Source: Henricia sp. BOLD:AAB3569 (Eukaryota > Echinodermata > Asteroidea > Spinulosida > Echinasteridae). Taken from it: a stretch of DNA of 64,000 nucleotides. Within the stretch, counting starts at the first letter, position 1. Each line of letters begins with the position of its first letter. A program made the translations under genes and the position numbers. This document shows positions 31,581 through 43,100 of the stretch, in pieces. The DNA lies in contig JBBELK010001259.1 of assembly GCA_037783545.1 (NCBI GenBank), forward strand, positions 124,001 to 188,000. Reading direction: 5' to 3'. The notes beneath the pieces were generated by a model. The model saw nothing but the letters and a program-made list of their open reading frames with translations, was not told the origin of the DNA and ran no database searches.

Positions 31581-34500
31581 TCAATTTTTTAGGACTAGTG
31601 CGCAATATAGAGTGTTTGGAGCATGCAAAATTTGAAGTACGTCGGAAAATTTTTCGACCTCCAAATTTGCCGACGTTTGAACCACACTTTGACCAAATTG
31701 CCGTGCAAAACTGGGGTGCGTCAACGACAGTCCGAAGGACTGAGCATGCGCACGAGTCAGGAGTACACCAAAGAGTTGTGTACAGACAGCCACGGGTTGC
31801 GTGAGCAGTCAGGAAGCTTCAACCCAGTTTTCCCTAAACTTTGAAATTTCTCTGCCATTTCCCGGCGAATGTCTGTCAATTTTTAGGACAAGTGCGCAAT
31901 ATAGAGTGTTTGGAGCATGCACAATTTTTCGACTTCCAAATTTGCCGACGTTTGAACCACACTTTGACCAAATTGCCGTGCCAAACTGGGGTGCGTCAAC
32001 GACAGTCCGAAGGACTGAGCAGCATGCGCACGAGTCAGGAGTACACCAAAGAGGTGTGTACAGACAGCCACGGGTTGCGTGAGTAGTCAGGAAGCTCCAA
32101 CCCAGTTTTCCCTAAACTTTGAAATTTCTCTGCCATTTTCCGGCAAAAGTCTGTTATGTTTTTTAGGACAAGTGCGCAATATAGAGTGTTTGGAGCATGC
32201 AAAATTTGAAGTTCGTCGGAAAATTTTTCGACCTCCAAATTTGCCGACGTTTGAACCACACTTTGACCAAATTGCCGTGCAAAACTGGGGTGCGTCAACG
32301 ACAGTCCGAAGGACTGAGCATGCGCACGAGTCAGGAGTACACCAAAGAGTTGTGTACAGACAGCCACGGGTTGCGTGAGCAGTCAGGAAGCTCCAACCCA
32401 GTTTTCCCTAAACTTTGAAATTTCTCTGCCATTTCCCGGCGAAAGTCTGTCAATTTTTTAGGACAAGTGCGCAATATAGAGTGTTTGGAGCATGCAAAAT
32501 TTTTCGACTTCCAAATTTGCCGACGTTTGAACCACACTTTGACCAAATTGCCGTGCCAAACTGGGGTGCGTCAACGACAGTCCGAAGGACTGAGCATGCG
32601 CACGAGTCAGGAGTACACCAAAGAGGTGTGTACAGACAGCCACGGGTTGCGTGAGCAGTCAGGAAGCTCCAACCCAGTTTTCCCTAAACTTTGAAATTTC
32701 TCTGCCATTTCCCGGCGAAAGTCTGTCATTTTTTTAGGACAAGTGCGCAATATAGAGTGTTCGGAGCATGCAAAATTTGAAGTTCGTCGGAAAATTTTTC
32801 GACCTCCGAATTTGCCGACGTTTGAACCACACTTTGACCAAATTGCCGTGCCAAACTGGGGTGCGTCAACGACAGTCCGAAGGACTGAGCATGCGCACGA
32901 GTCAGGAGTACAACAAAGAGGTGTGTACAGACAGCCACGGGTTGCGTGAGCAGTCAGGAAGCTCCAACCCAGTTTTCCCTAAACTTTGAAATTTCTCTGC
33001 CATTTTCCGGCGAAAGTCTGTCATTTTTTTTAGCACAAGTGCGCAATATAGAGTGTTTGGAGCATGCAAAATTTGAAGTTCGTCGGAAAATTTTTCGACC
33101 TCCGAATTTGCCGACGTTTGAACCACACTTTGACCAAATTGCCGTGCCAAACTGGGGTGCGTCAACGACAGTCCGAAGGACTGAGCATGCGCACGAGTCA
33201 GGAGTACACCAAAGAGGTGTGTACAGACAGCCACGGGTTGCGTGAGCAGTCAGGAAGCTCCAACCCAGTTTTCCCTAAACTTTGAAATTTCTCTGCCATT
33301 TCCCGGCGAAAGTCTGTCAATTTTTTAGGACAAGTGCGCAATATAGAGTGTTTGGAGCATGCAAAATTTGACGACTTCCAAATTTGCCGACGTTTGAACC
33401 ACACTTTGACCAAATTGCCGTGCCAAACTGGGGTGCGTCAACGACAGTCCGAAGGACTGAGCATGCGCACGAGTCAGGAGTACACCAAAGAGGTGTGTAC
33501 AGACAGCCACGGGTTGCGTGAGCAGTCAGGAAGCTCCAACCCAGTTTTCCCTAAACTTTGAAATTTCTCTGCCATTTCCCGGCGAAAGTCTGTCATTTTT
33601 TTAGGACAAGTGCGCAATATAGAGTGTTCGGAGCATGCAAAATTTGAAGTTCGTCGGAAAATTTTTCGACCTCCGAATTTGCCGACGTTTGAACCACACT
33701 TTGACCAAATTGCCGTGCCAAACTGGGGTGCGTCAACGACAGTCCGAAGGACTGAGCATGCGCACGAGTCAGGAGTACAACAAAGAGGTGTGTACAGACA
33801 GCCACGGGTTGCGTGAGCAGTCAGGAAGCTCCAACCCAGTTTTCCCTAAACTTTGAAATTTCTCTGCCATTTTCCGGCGAAAGTCTGTCATTTTTTTTAG
33901 CACAAGTGCGCAATATAGAGTGTTTGGAGCATGCAAAATTTGAAGTTCGTCGGAAAATTTTTCGACCTCCGAATTTGCCGACGTTTGAACCACACTTTGA
34001 CCAAATTGCCGTGCCAAACTGGGGTGCGTCAACGACAGTCCGAAGGACTGAGCATGCGCACGAGTCAGGAGTACACCAAAGAGGTGTGTACAGACAGCCA
34101 CGGGTTGCGTGAGCAGTCAGGAAGCTCCAACCCAGTTTTCCCTAAACTTTGAAATTTCTCTGCCATTTCCCGGCGAAAGTCTGTCAATTTTTTAGGACAA
34201 GTGCGCAATATAGAGTGTTTGGAGCATGCAAAATTTGAAGTTCGTCGGAAAATTTTTCGACCTCCAAATTTGCCGACGTTTGAACCACACTTTGACCAAA
34301 TTGCCGTGCCAAACTGGGGTGCGTCAACGACAGTCCGAAGGACTGAGCAGCATGCGCACGAGTCAGGAGTACACCAAAGAGGTGTGTACAGACAGCCACG
34401 GGTTGCGTGAGCAGTCAGGAAGCTCCAACCCAGTTTTCCCTAAACTTTGAAATTTCTCTGCCATTTTCCGGCGAAAGTCTGTCATTTTTTTAGGACAAGT

Positions 34501-36200
34501 GCGCAATATAGAGTGTTTGGAGCATGCAAAATTTGAAGTTCGTCGGAAAATTTTTCGACCTCCGAATTTGCCGACGTTTGAACCACACTTTGACCAAATT
34601 GCCGTGCCAAACTGGGGTGCGTCAACGACAGTCCGAAGGACTGAGCATGCGCACGAGTCAGGAGTACACCAAAGAGGTGTGTACAGACAGCCACGGGTTG
34701 CGTGAGCAGTCAGGAAGCTCCAACCCAGTTTTCCCTAAACTTTGAAAATTCTCTGCCATTTCCCGGCGAAAGTCTGTCATTTTTTTAGGACAAGTGCGCA
34801 ATATAGAGTGTTTGGAGCATGCAAAATTTGAAGTTCGTCGGAAAATTTTTCGACCTCCGAATTTGCCGACGTTTGAACCACACTTTGACCAAATTGCCTT
34901 GCCAAACTGGGGTGCGTCAACGACGGTCCGAAGGACTGAGCATGCGCACGAGTCAGGAGTACAACAAAGAGGTGTGTACAGACAGCCACGGGTTGCGTGA
35001 GCAGTCAGGAAGCTCCAACCCAGTTTTCCCTAAACTTTGAAATTTCTCTGCCATTTTCCGGCTAAAGTCTGTCATTTTTTTTAGCACAAGTGCGCAATAT
35101 AGAGTGTTTGGAGCATGCAAAATTTGAAGTTCGTCGGAAATTTTTTCGACCTCCGAATTTGCCGACGTTTGAACCACACTTTGACCAAATTGCCGTGCCA
35201 AACTGGGGTGCGTCAACGACAGTCCGAAGGACTGAGCATGCGCACGAGTCAGGAGTACACCAAAGAGGTGTGTACAGACAGCCACGGGTTGCGTGAACAG
35301 TCAGGAAGCTCCAACCCAGTTTTCCCTAAACTTTGAAATTTCTCTGCCATTTCCCGGCGAAAGTCTGTCAATTTTTTAGGACTAGTGCGCAATATAGAGT
35401 GTTTGGAGCATGCAAAATTTGAAGTACGTCGGAAAATTTTTCGACCTCCAAATTTGCCGACGTTTGAACCACACTTTGACCAAATTGCCGTGCAAAACTG
35501 GGGTGCGTCAACGACAGTCCGAAGGACTGAGCATGCGCACGAGTCAGGAGTACACCAAAGAGTTGTGTACAGACAGCCACGGGTTGCGTGAGCAGTCAGG
35601 AAGCTTCAACCCAGTTTTCCCTAAACTTTGAAATTTCTCTGCCATTTCCCGGCGAATGTCTGTCAATTTTTAGGACAAGTGCGCAATATAGAGTGTTTGG
35701 AGCATGCACAATTTTTCGACTTCCAAATTTGCCGACGTTTGAACCACACTTTGACCAAATTGCCGTGCCAAACTGGGGTGCGTCAACGACAGTCCGAAGG
35801 ACTGAGCAGCATGCGCACGAGTCAGGAGTACACCAAAGAGGTGTGTACAGACAGCCACGGGTTGCGTGAGCAGTCAGGAAGCTCCAACCCAGTTTTCCCT
35901 AAACTTTGAAATTTCTCTGCCATTTTCCGGCAAAAGTCTGTTATGTTTTTTAGGACAAGTGCGCAATATAGAGTGTTTGGAGCATGCAAAATTTGAAGTT
36001 CGTCGGAAAATTTTTCGACCTCCAAATTTGCCGACGTTTGAACCACACTTTGACCAAATTGCCGTGCAAAACTGGGGTGCGTCAACGACAGTCCGAAGGA
36101 CTGAGCATGCGCACGAGTCAGGAGTACACCAAAGAGTTGTGTACAGACAGCCACGGGTTGCGTGAGCAGTCAGGAAGCTCCAACCCAGTTTTCCCTAAAC
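29900..36200. repeat. Higher-order duplication, 3,787-bp offset
   Basis: Variants at about 30000-32400 recur 3,787 bp later at about 33790-36190. These include the 298-bp unit near 30397/34184, 'gccttgccaaactgg' near 31109/34896, the 'gcacaatttttcgac' short unit near 31918/35705 and 'ggcaaaagtctgttatg' near 32143/35930. The 276-bp unit and its neighbour at about 32458-33200 are a further local duplicate of about 33325-34100 (867-bp offset). Confidence 0.8.
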
Positions 36201-36653
36201 TTTGAAATTTCTCTGCCATTTCCCGGCGAAAGTCTGTCATTTTTTTAGGACAAGTGCGCAATATAGAGTGTTTGGAGCATGCAAAATTGGAAGTTCGTCG
36301 GAAAATTTTTCGACCTCCGAATTTGCCGACGTTTGAACCACACTTTGACCAAATTGCCGTGCCAAACTGGGGTGCGTCAACGACAGTCCGAAGGACTGAG
36401 CATGCGCACGAGTCAGGAGTACACCAAAGAGGTGTGTACAGACAGCCATGGGTTGCGTGAGCAGTCAGGAAGCTCCAACCCAGTTTTCCCTAAACTTTGA
36501 AATTTCTCTGCCATTTCCCGGCGAAAGTCTGTCAATTTTTTAGGACTAGTGCGCAATATAGAGTGTTTGGAGCATGCAAAATTTGAAGTTCGTCGGAAAA
36601 TTTTTCGACCTCCAAATTTGCCGACGTTCGAACCACACTTTGACCAAATTGCC

Positions 36654-37356
36654 TTTTTCTAAAATGTTTTTTTCGTCCGAATAAAACACGCTAACCAGTC
36701 CAACGTTGTTACCGATAGAACCAGTGCTTCAGCCGTTGTCGTTGCCAGTCCAGGTCATTTATCCACTAAGCGTTCGCCGTTATTGCCAAATTTCCTCATT
36801 CGTAGTCGTTGCCAGTCCAGGTCATTTATCCACTAAGCGTTCGCCGTTATTGCCAAATTTCCTCATTCGTAGTCGTTGCCAGTCCAGGTCATTTATCCAA
36901 CAATTGTTCGCCGTTATTGCCAAATTTCCTCATTCGTTGTCGTTGCCAGTCCAGGTCATTTATCCACCAAATTTCCTCATTCGTTGTCGTTGCCAATCCA
37001 GGTCATTATCCGGCGAGTATTCTCCATCACAATCATCACCAATCTTGGTCGATCGTGTCCGAGTATCAGGTCATATCCTTCGAGAAGCACCACAGGTACA
37101 TCCTCATAAAACCACAATCGTCACCAGTCCAGGTCTGGAAGAATCAAGACCGCAGACTCGGATCCAATCGTGTTCCAAAATTGTATCGGCGTTCCCCGTG
37201 ACGTACGTACTGGTCACTCCATCATTGAGCAACGTTCCAGGACATCACGGGATTCCGCGAAAAACTCCTCCAAACTACCTATGTGCAAGGGTAGTCCTTT
37301 GGAAAGCGGTCATCACAGGCCAGCGAGGAAAGAACCCGTACGCCAACCCGACCGCC
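36654..37356 (-). mobile_element. Module C1 (type alpha), SINE-headed 703-bp insertion
   Basis: Interrupts a B2 unit between 'aaattgcc' and 'ccaaactgg', replacing 'gtg'. On the minus strand it starts with 36 bp (37356-37321) identical to the 5' head of the tRNA-derived SINE, including the A-box-like TGGCGTACGGG. It then diverges into unrelated sequence without the SINE B box, and ends in 'cattttagaaaaa'. It contains a 67-bp minisatellite. A 249-codon frame crosses it on the plus strand, but it runs on into satellite and all three frames are open because 67 is not a multiple of three. I do not call a gene. It may be a chimeric SINE or captured sequence. Confidence 0.75.
36739..37010 (+). repeat. 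67-bp minisatellite inside module C
   Basis: The motif beginning 'tcgttgccagtccaggtcat' recurs at 36739, 36806, 36873, 36940 and 36987. This is four units at 67-bp spacing, the last shortened to 47 bp. Equivalent arrays occur in C2 (from 39508), C3 (from 48206), C4 (from 50384) and C5 (from 62022). 'Tccaggtc' also appears singly downstream (about 37129), suggesting an older, wider repeat. Confidence 0.88.
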
Positions 37357-39422
37357 CCAAACTGGGGTGCGTCAACGACAGACGGAAGGACTGAGCATGC
37401 GCACGAGTCAGGAGTACACCAAAGAGGTGTGTACAGACAGCCACGGGTTGCGTGAGCAGTCAGGAAGCTCCAACCCAGTTTTCCCTAAACTTTGAAATTT
37501 CTCTGCCATTTCCCGGCGAAAGTCTGTCAATTTTTTAGGACAAGTGCGCAATATAGAGTGTTTGGAGCATGCAAAATTTGAAGTTCGTCGGAAAATTTTT
37601 CGACCTCCAAATTTGCCGACGTTTGAACCACACTTTGACCAAATTGCCGTGCCAAACTGGGGTGCGTCAACGACAGACCGAAGGACTGAGCATGCGCACG
37701 AGTCAGGAGTACACCAAAGAGGTGTGTACAGACAGCCACGGGTTGCGTGAGCAGTCAGGAAGCTCCAACCCAGTTTTCCCTAAACTTTGAAATTTCTCTG
37801 CCATTTCCCGGCGAAAGTCTGTCATTTTTTTTAGCACAAGTGCGCAATATAGAGTGTTTGGAGCATGCAAAATTTGAAGTTCGTCGGAAAATTTTTCGAC
37901 CTCCGAATTTGCCGACGTTTGAACCACACTTTGACCAAATTGCCGTGCCAAACTGGGGTGCGTCAACGACAGTCCGAAGGACTGAGCATGCGCACGAGTC
38001 AGGAGTACACCAAAGAGGTGTGTACAGACAGCCACGGGTTGCGTGAGCAGTCAGGAAGCTCCAACCCAGTTTTCCCTAAACTTTGAAATTTCTCTGCCAT
38101 TTCCCGGCGAAAGTCTGTCAATTTTTTAGGACAAGTGCGCAATATAGAGTGTTTGGAGCATGCAAAATTTGAAGTTCGTCGGAAAATTTTTCGACCTCCA
38201 AATTTGCCGACGTTTGAACCACACTTTGACCAAATTGCCGTGCCAAACTGGGGTGCGTCAACGACAGACCGAAGGACTGAGCATGCGCACGAGTCAGGAG
38301 TACACCAAAGAGGTGTGTACAGACAGCCACGGGTTGCGTGAGCAGTCAGGAAGCTCCAACCCAGTTTTCCCTAAACTTTGAAATTTCTCTGCCATTTCCC
38401 GGCGAAAGTCTGTCAATTTTTTAGGACAAGTGCGCAATATAGAGTGTTTGGAGCATGCAAAATTTGAAGTTCGTCGGAAAATTTTTCGACCTCCAAATTT
38501 GCCGACGTTTGAACCACACTTTGACCAAATTGCCGTGCCAAACTGGGGTGCGTCAACGACAGTCCGAAGGACTGAGCAGCATGCGCACGAGTCAGGAGTA
38601 CACCAAAGAGGTGTGTACAGACAGCCACGGGTTGCGTGAGCAGTCAGGAAGCTCCAACCCAGTTTTCCCTAAACTTTGAAATTTCTCTGCCATTTTCCGG
38701 CGAAAGTCTGTCATTTTTTTAGGACAAGTGCGCAATATAGAGTGTTTGGAGCATGCAAAATTTGAAGTTCGTCGGAAAATTTTTCGACCTCCGAATTTGC
38801 CGACGTTTGAACCACACTTTGACCAAATTGCCGTGCCAAACTGGGGTGCGTCAACGACAGTCCGAAGGACTGAGCATGCGCACGAGTCAGGAGTACACCA
38901 AAGAGGTGTGTACAGACAGCCACGGGTTGCGTGAGCAGTCAGGAAGCTCCAACCCAGTTTTCCCTAAACTTTGAAATTTCTCTGCCATTTCCCGGCGAAA
39001 GTCTGTCAATTTTTTAGGACTAGTGCGCAATATAGAGTGTTTGGAGCATGCAAAATTTGAAGTTCGTCGGAAAATTTTTCGACCTCCAAATTTGCCGACG
39101 TTTGAACCACACTTTGACCAAATTGCCGTGCCAAACTGGGGTGCGTCAACGACAGTCTGAAGGACTGAGCATGCGCACGAGTCAGGAGTACACCAAAGAG
39201 GTGTGTACAGACAGCCACGGGTTGCGTGAGCAGTCAGGAAGCTCCAACCCAGTTTTCCCTAAACTTTGAAATTTCTCTGCCATTTCCCGGCGAAAGTCTG
39301 TCAATTTTTTAGGACAAGTGCGCAATATAGAGTGTTTGGAGCATGCAAAATTTGAAGTTCGTCGGAAAATTTTTCGACCTCCAAATTTGCCGACGTTTGA
39401 ACCACACTTTGACCAAATTGCC
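37357..39422 (-). repeat. Satellite B2, block 2
   Basis: About seven units between modules C1 and C2. Several carry the private change 'gacagaccgaag' or 'gacagacggaag' in the hairpin. The corresponding block in the second higher-order repeat (48824-50298) has two fewer units. Confidence 0.93.
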
Positions 39423-40125
39423 TTTTTCTAAAATGTTTTATTCGTCCGAATAAAACACGCTAACCAGTCCAACGTTGTTACCGATAGAACCAGTGCTTCA
39501 GGCGTTGTCGTTGCCAGTCCAGGTCATTTATCCACTAAGCGTTCGCCGTTATTGCCAAATTTCCTCATTCGTAGTCGTTGCCAGTCCAGGTCATTTATCC
39601 ACTAAGCGTTCGCCGTTATTGCCAAATTTCCTCATTCGTAGTCGTTGCCAGTCCAGGTCATTTATCCACCAATTGTTCGCCGTTATTGCCAAATTTCCTC
39701 ATTCGTTGTCGTTGCCAGTCCAGGTCATTTATCCACCAAATTTCCTCATTCGTTGTCGTTGCCAATCCAGGTCATTATCCGGCGAGTATTCTCCATCACA
39801 ATCATCACCAATCTTGGTCGATCGTGTCCGAGTATCAGGTCATATCCTTCGAGAAGCACCACAGGTACATCCTCATAAAACCACAATCGTCACCAGTCCA
39901 GGTCTGGAAGAATCAAGACCGCAGACTCGGATCCAATCGTGTTCCAAAATTGCATCGGCGTTCCCCGTGACGTACGTACTGGTCACTCCATCATTGAGCA
40001 ACGTTCCAGGACATCACGGGATTCCGCGAAAAACTCCTCCAAACTACCTATGTGCAAGGGTAGTCCTTTGGAAAGCGGTCATCACAGGCCAGCAAGGAAA
40101 GAACCCGTACGCCAACCCGACCGCC
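39423..40125 (-). mobile_element. Module C2 (type beta)
   Basis: Same 703-bp module and insertion point as C1. Type beta differs by 'ttttattcg' for 'tttttttcg', 'caggcgttg' for 'cagccgttg', 'ccaccaattg' for 'ccaacaattg', 'tgcatcgg' for 'tgtatcgg' and 'cagcaagg' for 'cagcgagg'. At its right edge the satellite motif 'ccaaactgcggtgcgttaac' is duplicated (40126-40171), a local 28-bp tandem duplication absent from C1. Confidence 0.8.
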
Positions 40126-43100
40126 CCAAACTGCGGTGCGTTAACGACCGAGCCAAACTGCGGTGCGTTAACGACAGTCCGAAGGACTGAGCATGCGCAC
40201 GAGTCAGGAGTACACCAAAGAGGTGTGTACAGACAGCCACGGGTTGCGTGAGCAGTCAGGAAGCTCCAACCCAGTTTTCACTAAACTTTGAAATTTCTCT
40301 GCCATTTCCCGGCGAAAGTCTGTCAATTTTTTAGGACAAGTGCGCAATATAGAGTGTTTGGAGCATGCAAAATTTGAAGTTCGTCGGAAAATTTTTCGAC
40401 CTCCAAATTTGCCGACGTTTGAACCACACTTTGACCAAATTGCCGTGGCAAACTGGGGTGCGTCAACGACAGTCCGAAGGACTGAGCATGCGCACGAGTC
40501 AGGAGTACACCAAAGAGGTGTGTACAGACAGCCACGGGTTGCGTGAGCAGTCAGGAAGCTCCAACCCAGTTTTCCCTAAACTTTGAAATTTCTCTGCCAT
40601 TTCCCGGCGAAAGTCTGTCAATTTTTTAGGACTAGTGCGCAATATAGAGTGTTTGGAGCATGCAAAATTTGAAGTTCGTCGGAAAATTTTTCGACCTCCA
40701 AATTTGCCGACGTTTGAACCACACTTTGACCAAATTGCCGTGCCAAACTGGGGTGCGTCAACGACAGTCCGAAGGACTGAGCATGCGCACGAGTCAGGAG
40801 TACACCAAAGAGGTGTGTACAGACAGCCACGGGTTGCGTGAGCAGTCAGGAAGCTCCAACCCAGTTTTCCCTAAACTTTGAAATTTCTCTGCCATTTCCC
40901 GGCGAAAGTCTGTCAATTTTTTAGGACAAGTGCGCAATATAGAGTGTTTGGAGCATGCAAAATTTGAAGTTCGTCGGAAAATTTTTCGACCTCCAAATTT
41001 GCCGACGTTTGAACCACACTTTGACCAAATTGCCGTGCCAAACTGGGGTGCGTCAACGACAGTCCGAAGGACTGAGCATGCGCACGAGTCAGGAGTACAC
41101 CAAAGAGGTGTGTACAGACAGCCACGGGTTGCGTGAGCAGTCAGGAAGCTCCAACCCAGTTTTCCCTAAACTTTGAAATTTCTCTGCCATTTCCCGGCGA
41201 AAGTCTGTCAATTTTTTAGGACAAGTGCGCAATATAGAGTGTTTGGAGCATGCAAAATTTGAAGTTCGTCGGAAAATTTTTCGACCTTCAAATTTGCCGA
41301 CGTTTGAACCACACTTTGACCAAATTGCCGTGCCAAACTGGGGTGCGTCAACGACAGTCCGAAGGACTGAGCAGCATGCGCACGAGTCAGGAGTACACCA
41401 AAGAGGTGTGTACAGACAGCCACGGGTTGCGTGAGCAGTCAGGAAGCTCCAACCCAGTTTTCCCTAAACTTTGAAATTTCTCTGCCATTTTCCGGCGAAA
41501 GTCTGTCAATTATTTAGGACAAGTGCGCAATATAGAGTGTTTGGAGCATGCAAAATTTGAAGTTCGTCGGAAAATTTTTCGACCTCCAAATTTGCCGACG
41601 TTTGAACCACACTTTGACCAAATTGCCGTGCCAAACTGGGGTGCGTCAACGACAGTCCGAAGGACTGAGCAGCATGCGCACGAGTCAGGAGTACACCAAA
41701 GAGGTGTGTACAGACAGCCACGGGTTGCGTGAGCAGTCAGGAAGCTCCAACCCAGTTTTCCCTAAACTTTGAAATTTCTCTGCCATTTCCCGGCGAAAGT
41801 CTGTCAATTTTTTAGGACAAGTGCGCAATATAGAGTGTTTGGAGCATGCAAAATTTGAAGTTCGTCGGAAAATCTTTCGACCTCCGAATTTGCCGACGTT
41901 TGAACCACACTTTGACAAAATTGCCGTGCCAAACTGGGGTGCGTCAACGACAGTCCGAAGGACTGAGCAGCATGCGCACGAGTCAGGAGTACACCAAAGA
42001 GGTGTGTACAGACAGCCACGGGTTGCGTGAACAGTCAGGAAGCTCCAACCCAGTTTTCCCTAAACTTTGAAATTTCTCTGCCATTTTCCGGCGAAAGTCT
42101 GTCATTTTTTTAGGACAAGTGCGCAATATAGATTGTTTGGAGCATGCAAAATTTGAAGTTCGTCGGAAAATTTTTCGACCTCCGAATTTGCCGACGTTTG
42201 AACCACACTTTGACCAAATTTTCGTGCCAAACTGGGGTGCGTCAACGACAGTCCGAAGGACTGAGCATGCGCACGAGTCAGGAGTACACCAAAGAGGTGT
42301 GTACAGACAGCCACGGGTTGCGTGAGCAGTCAGGAAGCTCCAACCCAGTTTTCCCTAAACTTTGAAATTTCTCTGCCATTTCCCGGCGAAAGTCTGTCAA
42401 TTTTTTAGGACTAGTGCGCAATATAGAGTGTTTGGAGCATGCAAAATTTGAAGTTCGTCGGAAAATTTTTCGACCTCCAAATTTGCCGACGTTTGAACCA
42501 CACTTTGACCAAATTGCCGTGCCAAACTGGGGTGCGTCAACGACAGTCCGAAGGACTGAGCATGCGCACGAGTCAGGAGTACACCAAAGAGGTGTGTACA
42601 GACAGCCACGGGTTGCGTGAGCAGTCAGGAAGCTCCAATCCAGTTTTCCCTAAACTTTGAAATTTCTCTGCCATTTCCGGGCGAAAGTCTGTCAATTTTT
42701 TAGGACTAGTGCGCAATATAGAGTGTTTGGAGCATGCAAAATTTCAAGTTCGTCGGAAAATTTTTCGACCTCCGAATTTGCCGACGTTTGAACCACACTT
42801 TGACCAAATTGCCGTGCCAAACTGGGGTGCGTCAACGACAGTCCGAAGGACTGAGCATGCGCACGAGTCAGGAGTACACCAAAGAGGTGTGTACAGACAG
42901 CCACGGGTTGCGTGAGCAGTCAGGAAGCTCCAACCCAGTTTTCCCTAAACTTTGAAATTTCTCTGCCATTTCCCGGCGAAAGTCTGTCAATTTTTTAGGA
43001 CAGTGCGCAATATAGAGTGTTTGGAGCATGCAAAATTTGAAGTTCGTCGGAAAATTTTTCGACCTCCAAATTTGCCGACGTTTGAACCACACTTTGACCA

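Larger units (their letters stand above)
18416..36653 (-). repeat. Satellite B array, subfamily B2, block 1
   Basis: About 62 units in reverse orientation relative to B1, mostly 295 bp. Length variants: 298 bp (an extra CAG giving 'gagcagcatgcg'), 296 bp (one more T in a T-run) and 276 bp (19 bp lost between two AAAATTT repeats, for example 25398-25673). Each unit has the hairpin CAGTCCGAAGGACTG (for example 18521-18535), the near-palindrome 'gtcggaaaatttttcgac' (for example 18729-18746) and two GCATGC sites. Nested duplications are listed separately. The block is ended by module C at 36654. Confidence 0.95.

Noticed and set aside
36706-37455. 249-codon frame over module C1 (and 249-258-codon equivalents in C2-C5)
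   Set aside because: It runs from a non-ATG start through a 67-bp minisatellite into satellite sequence, and all three frames are open. High identity between copies reflects recent duplication and not selection.
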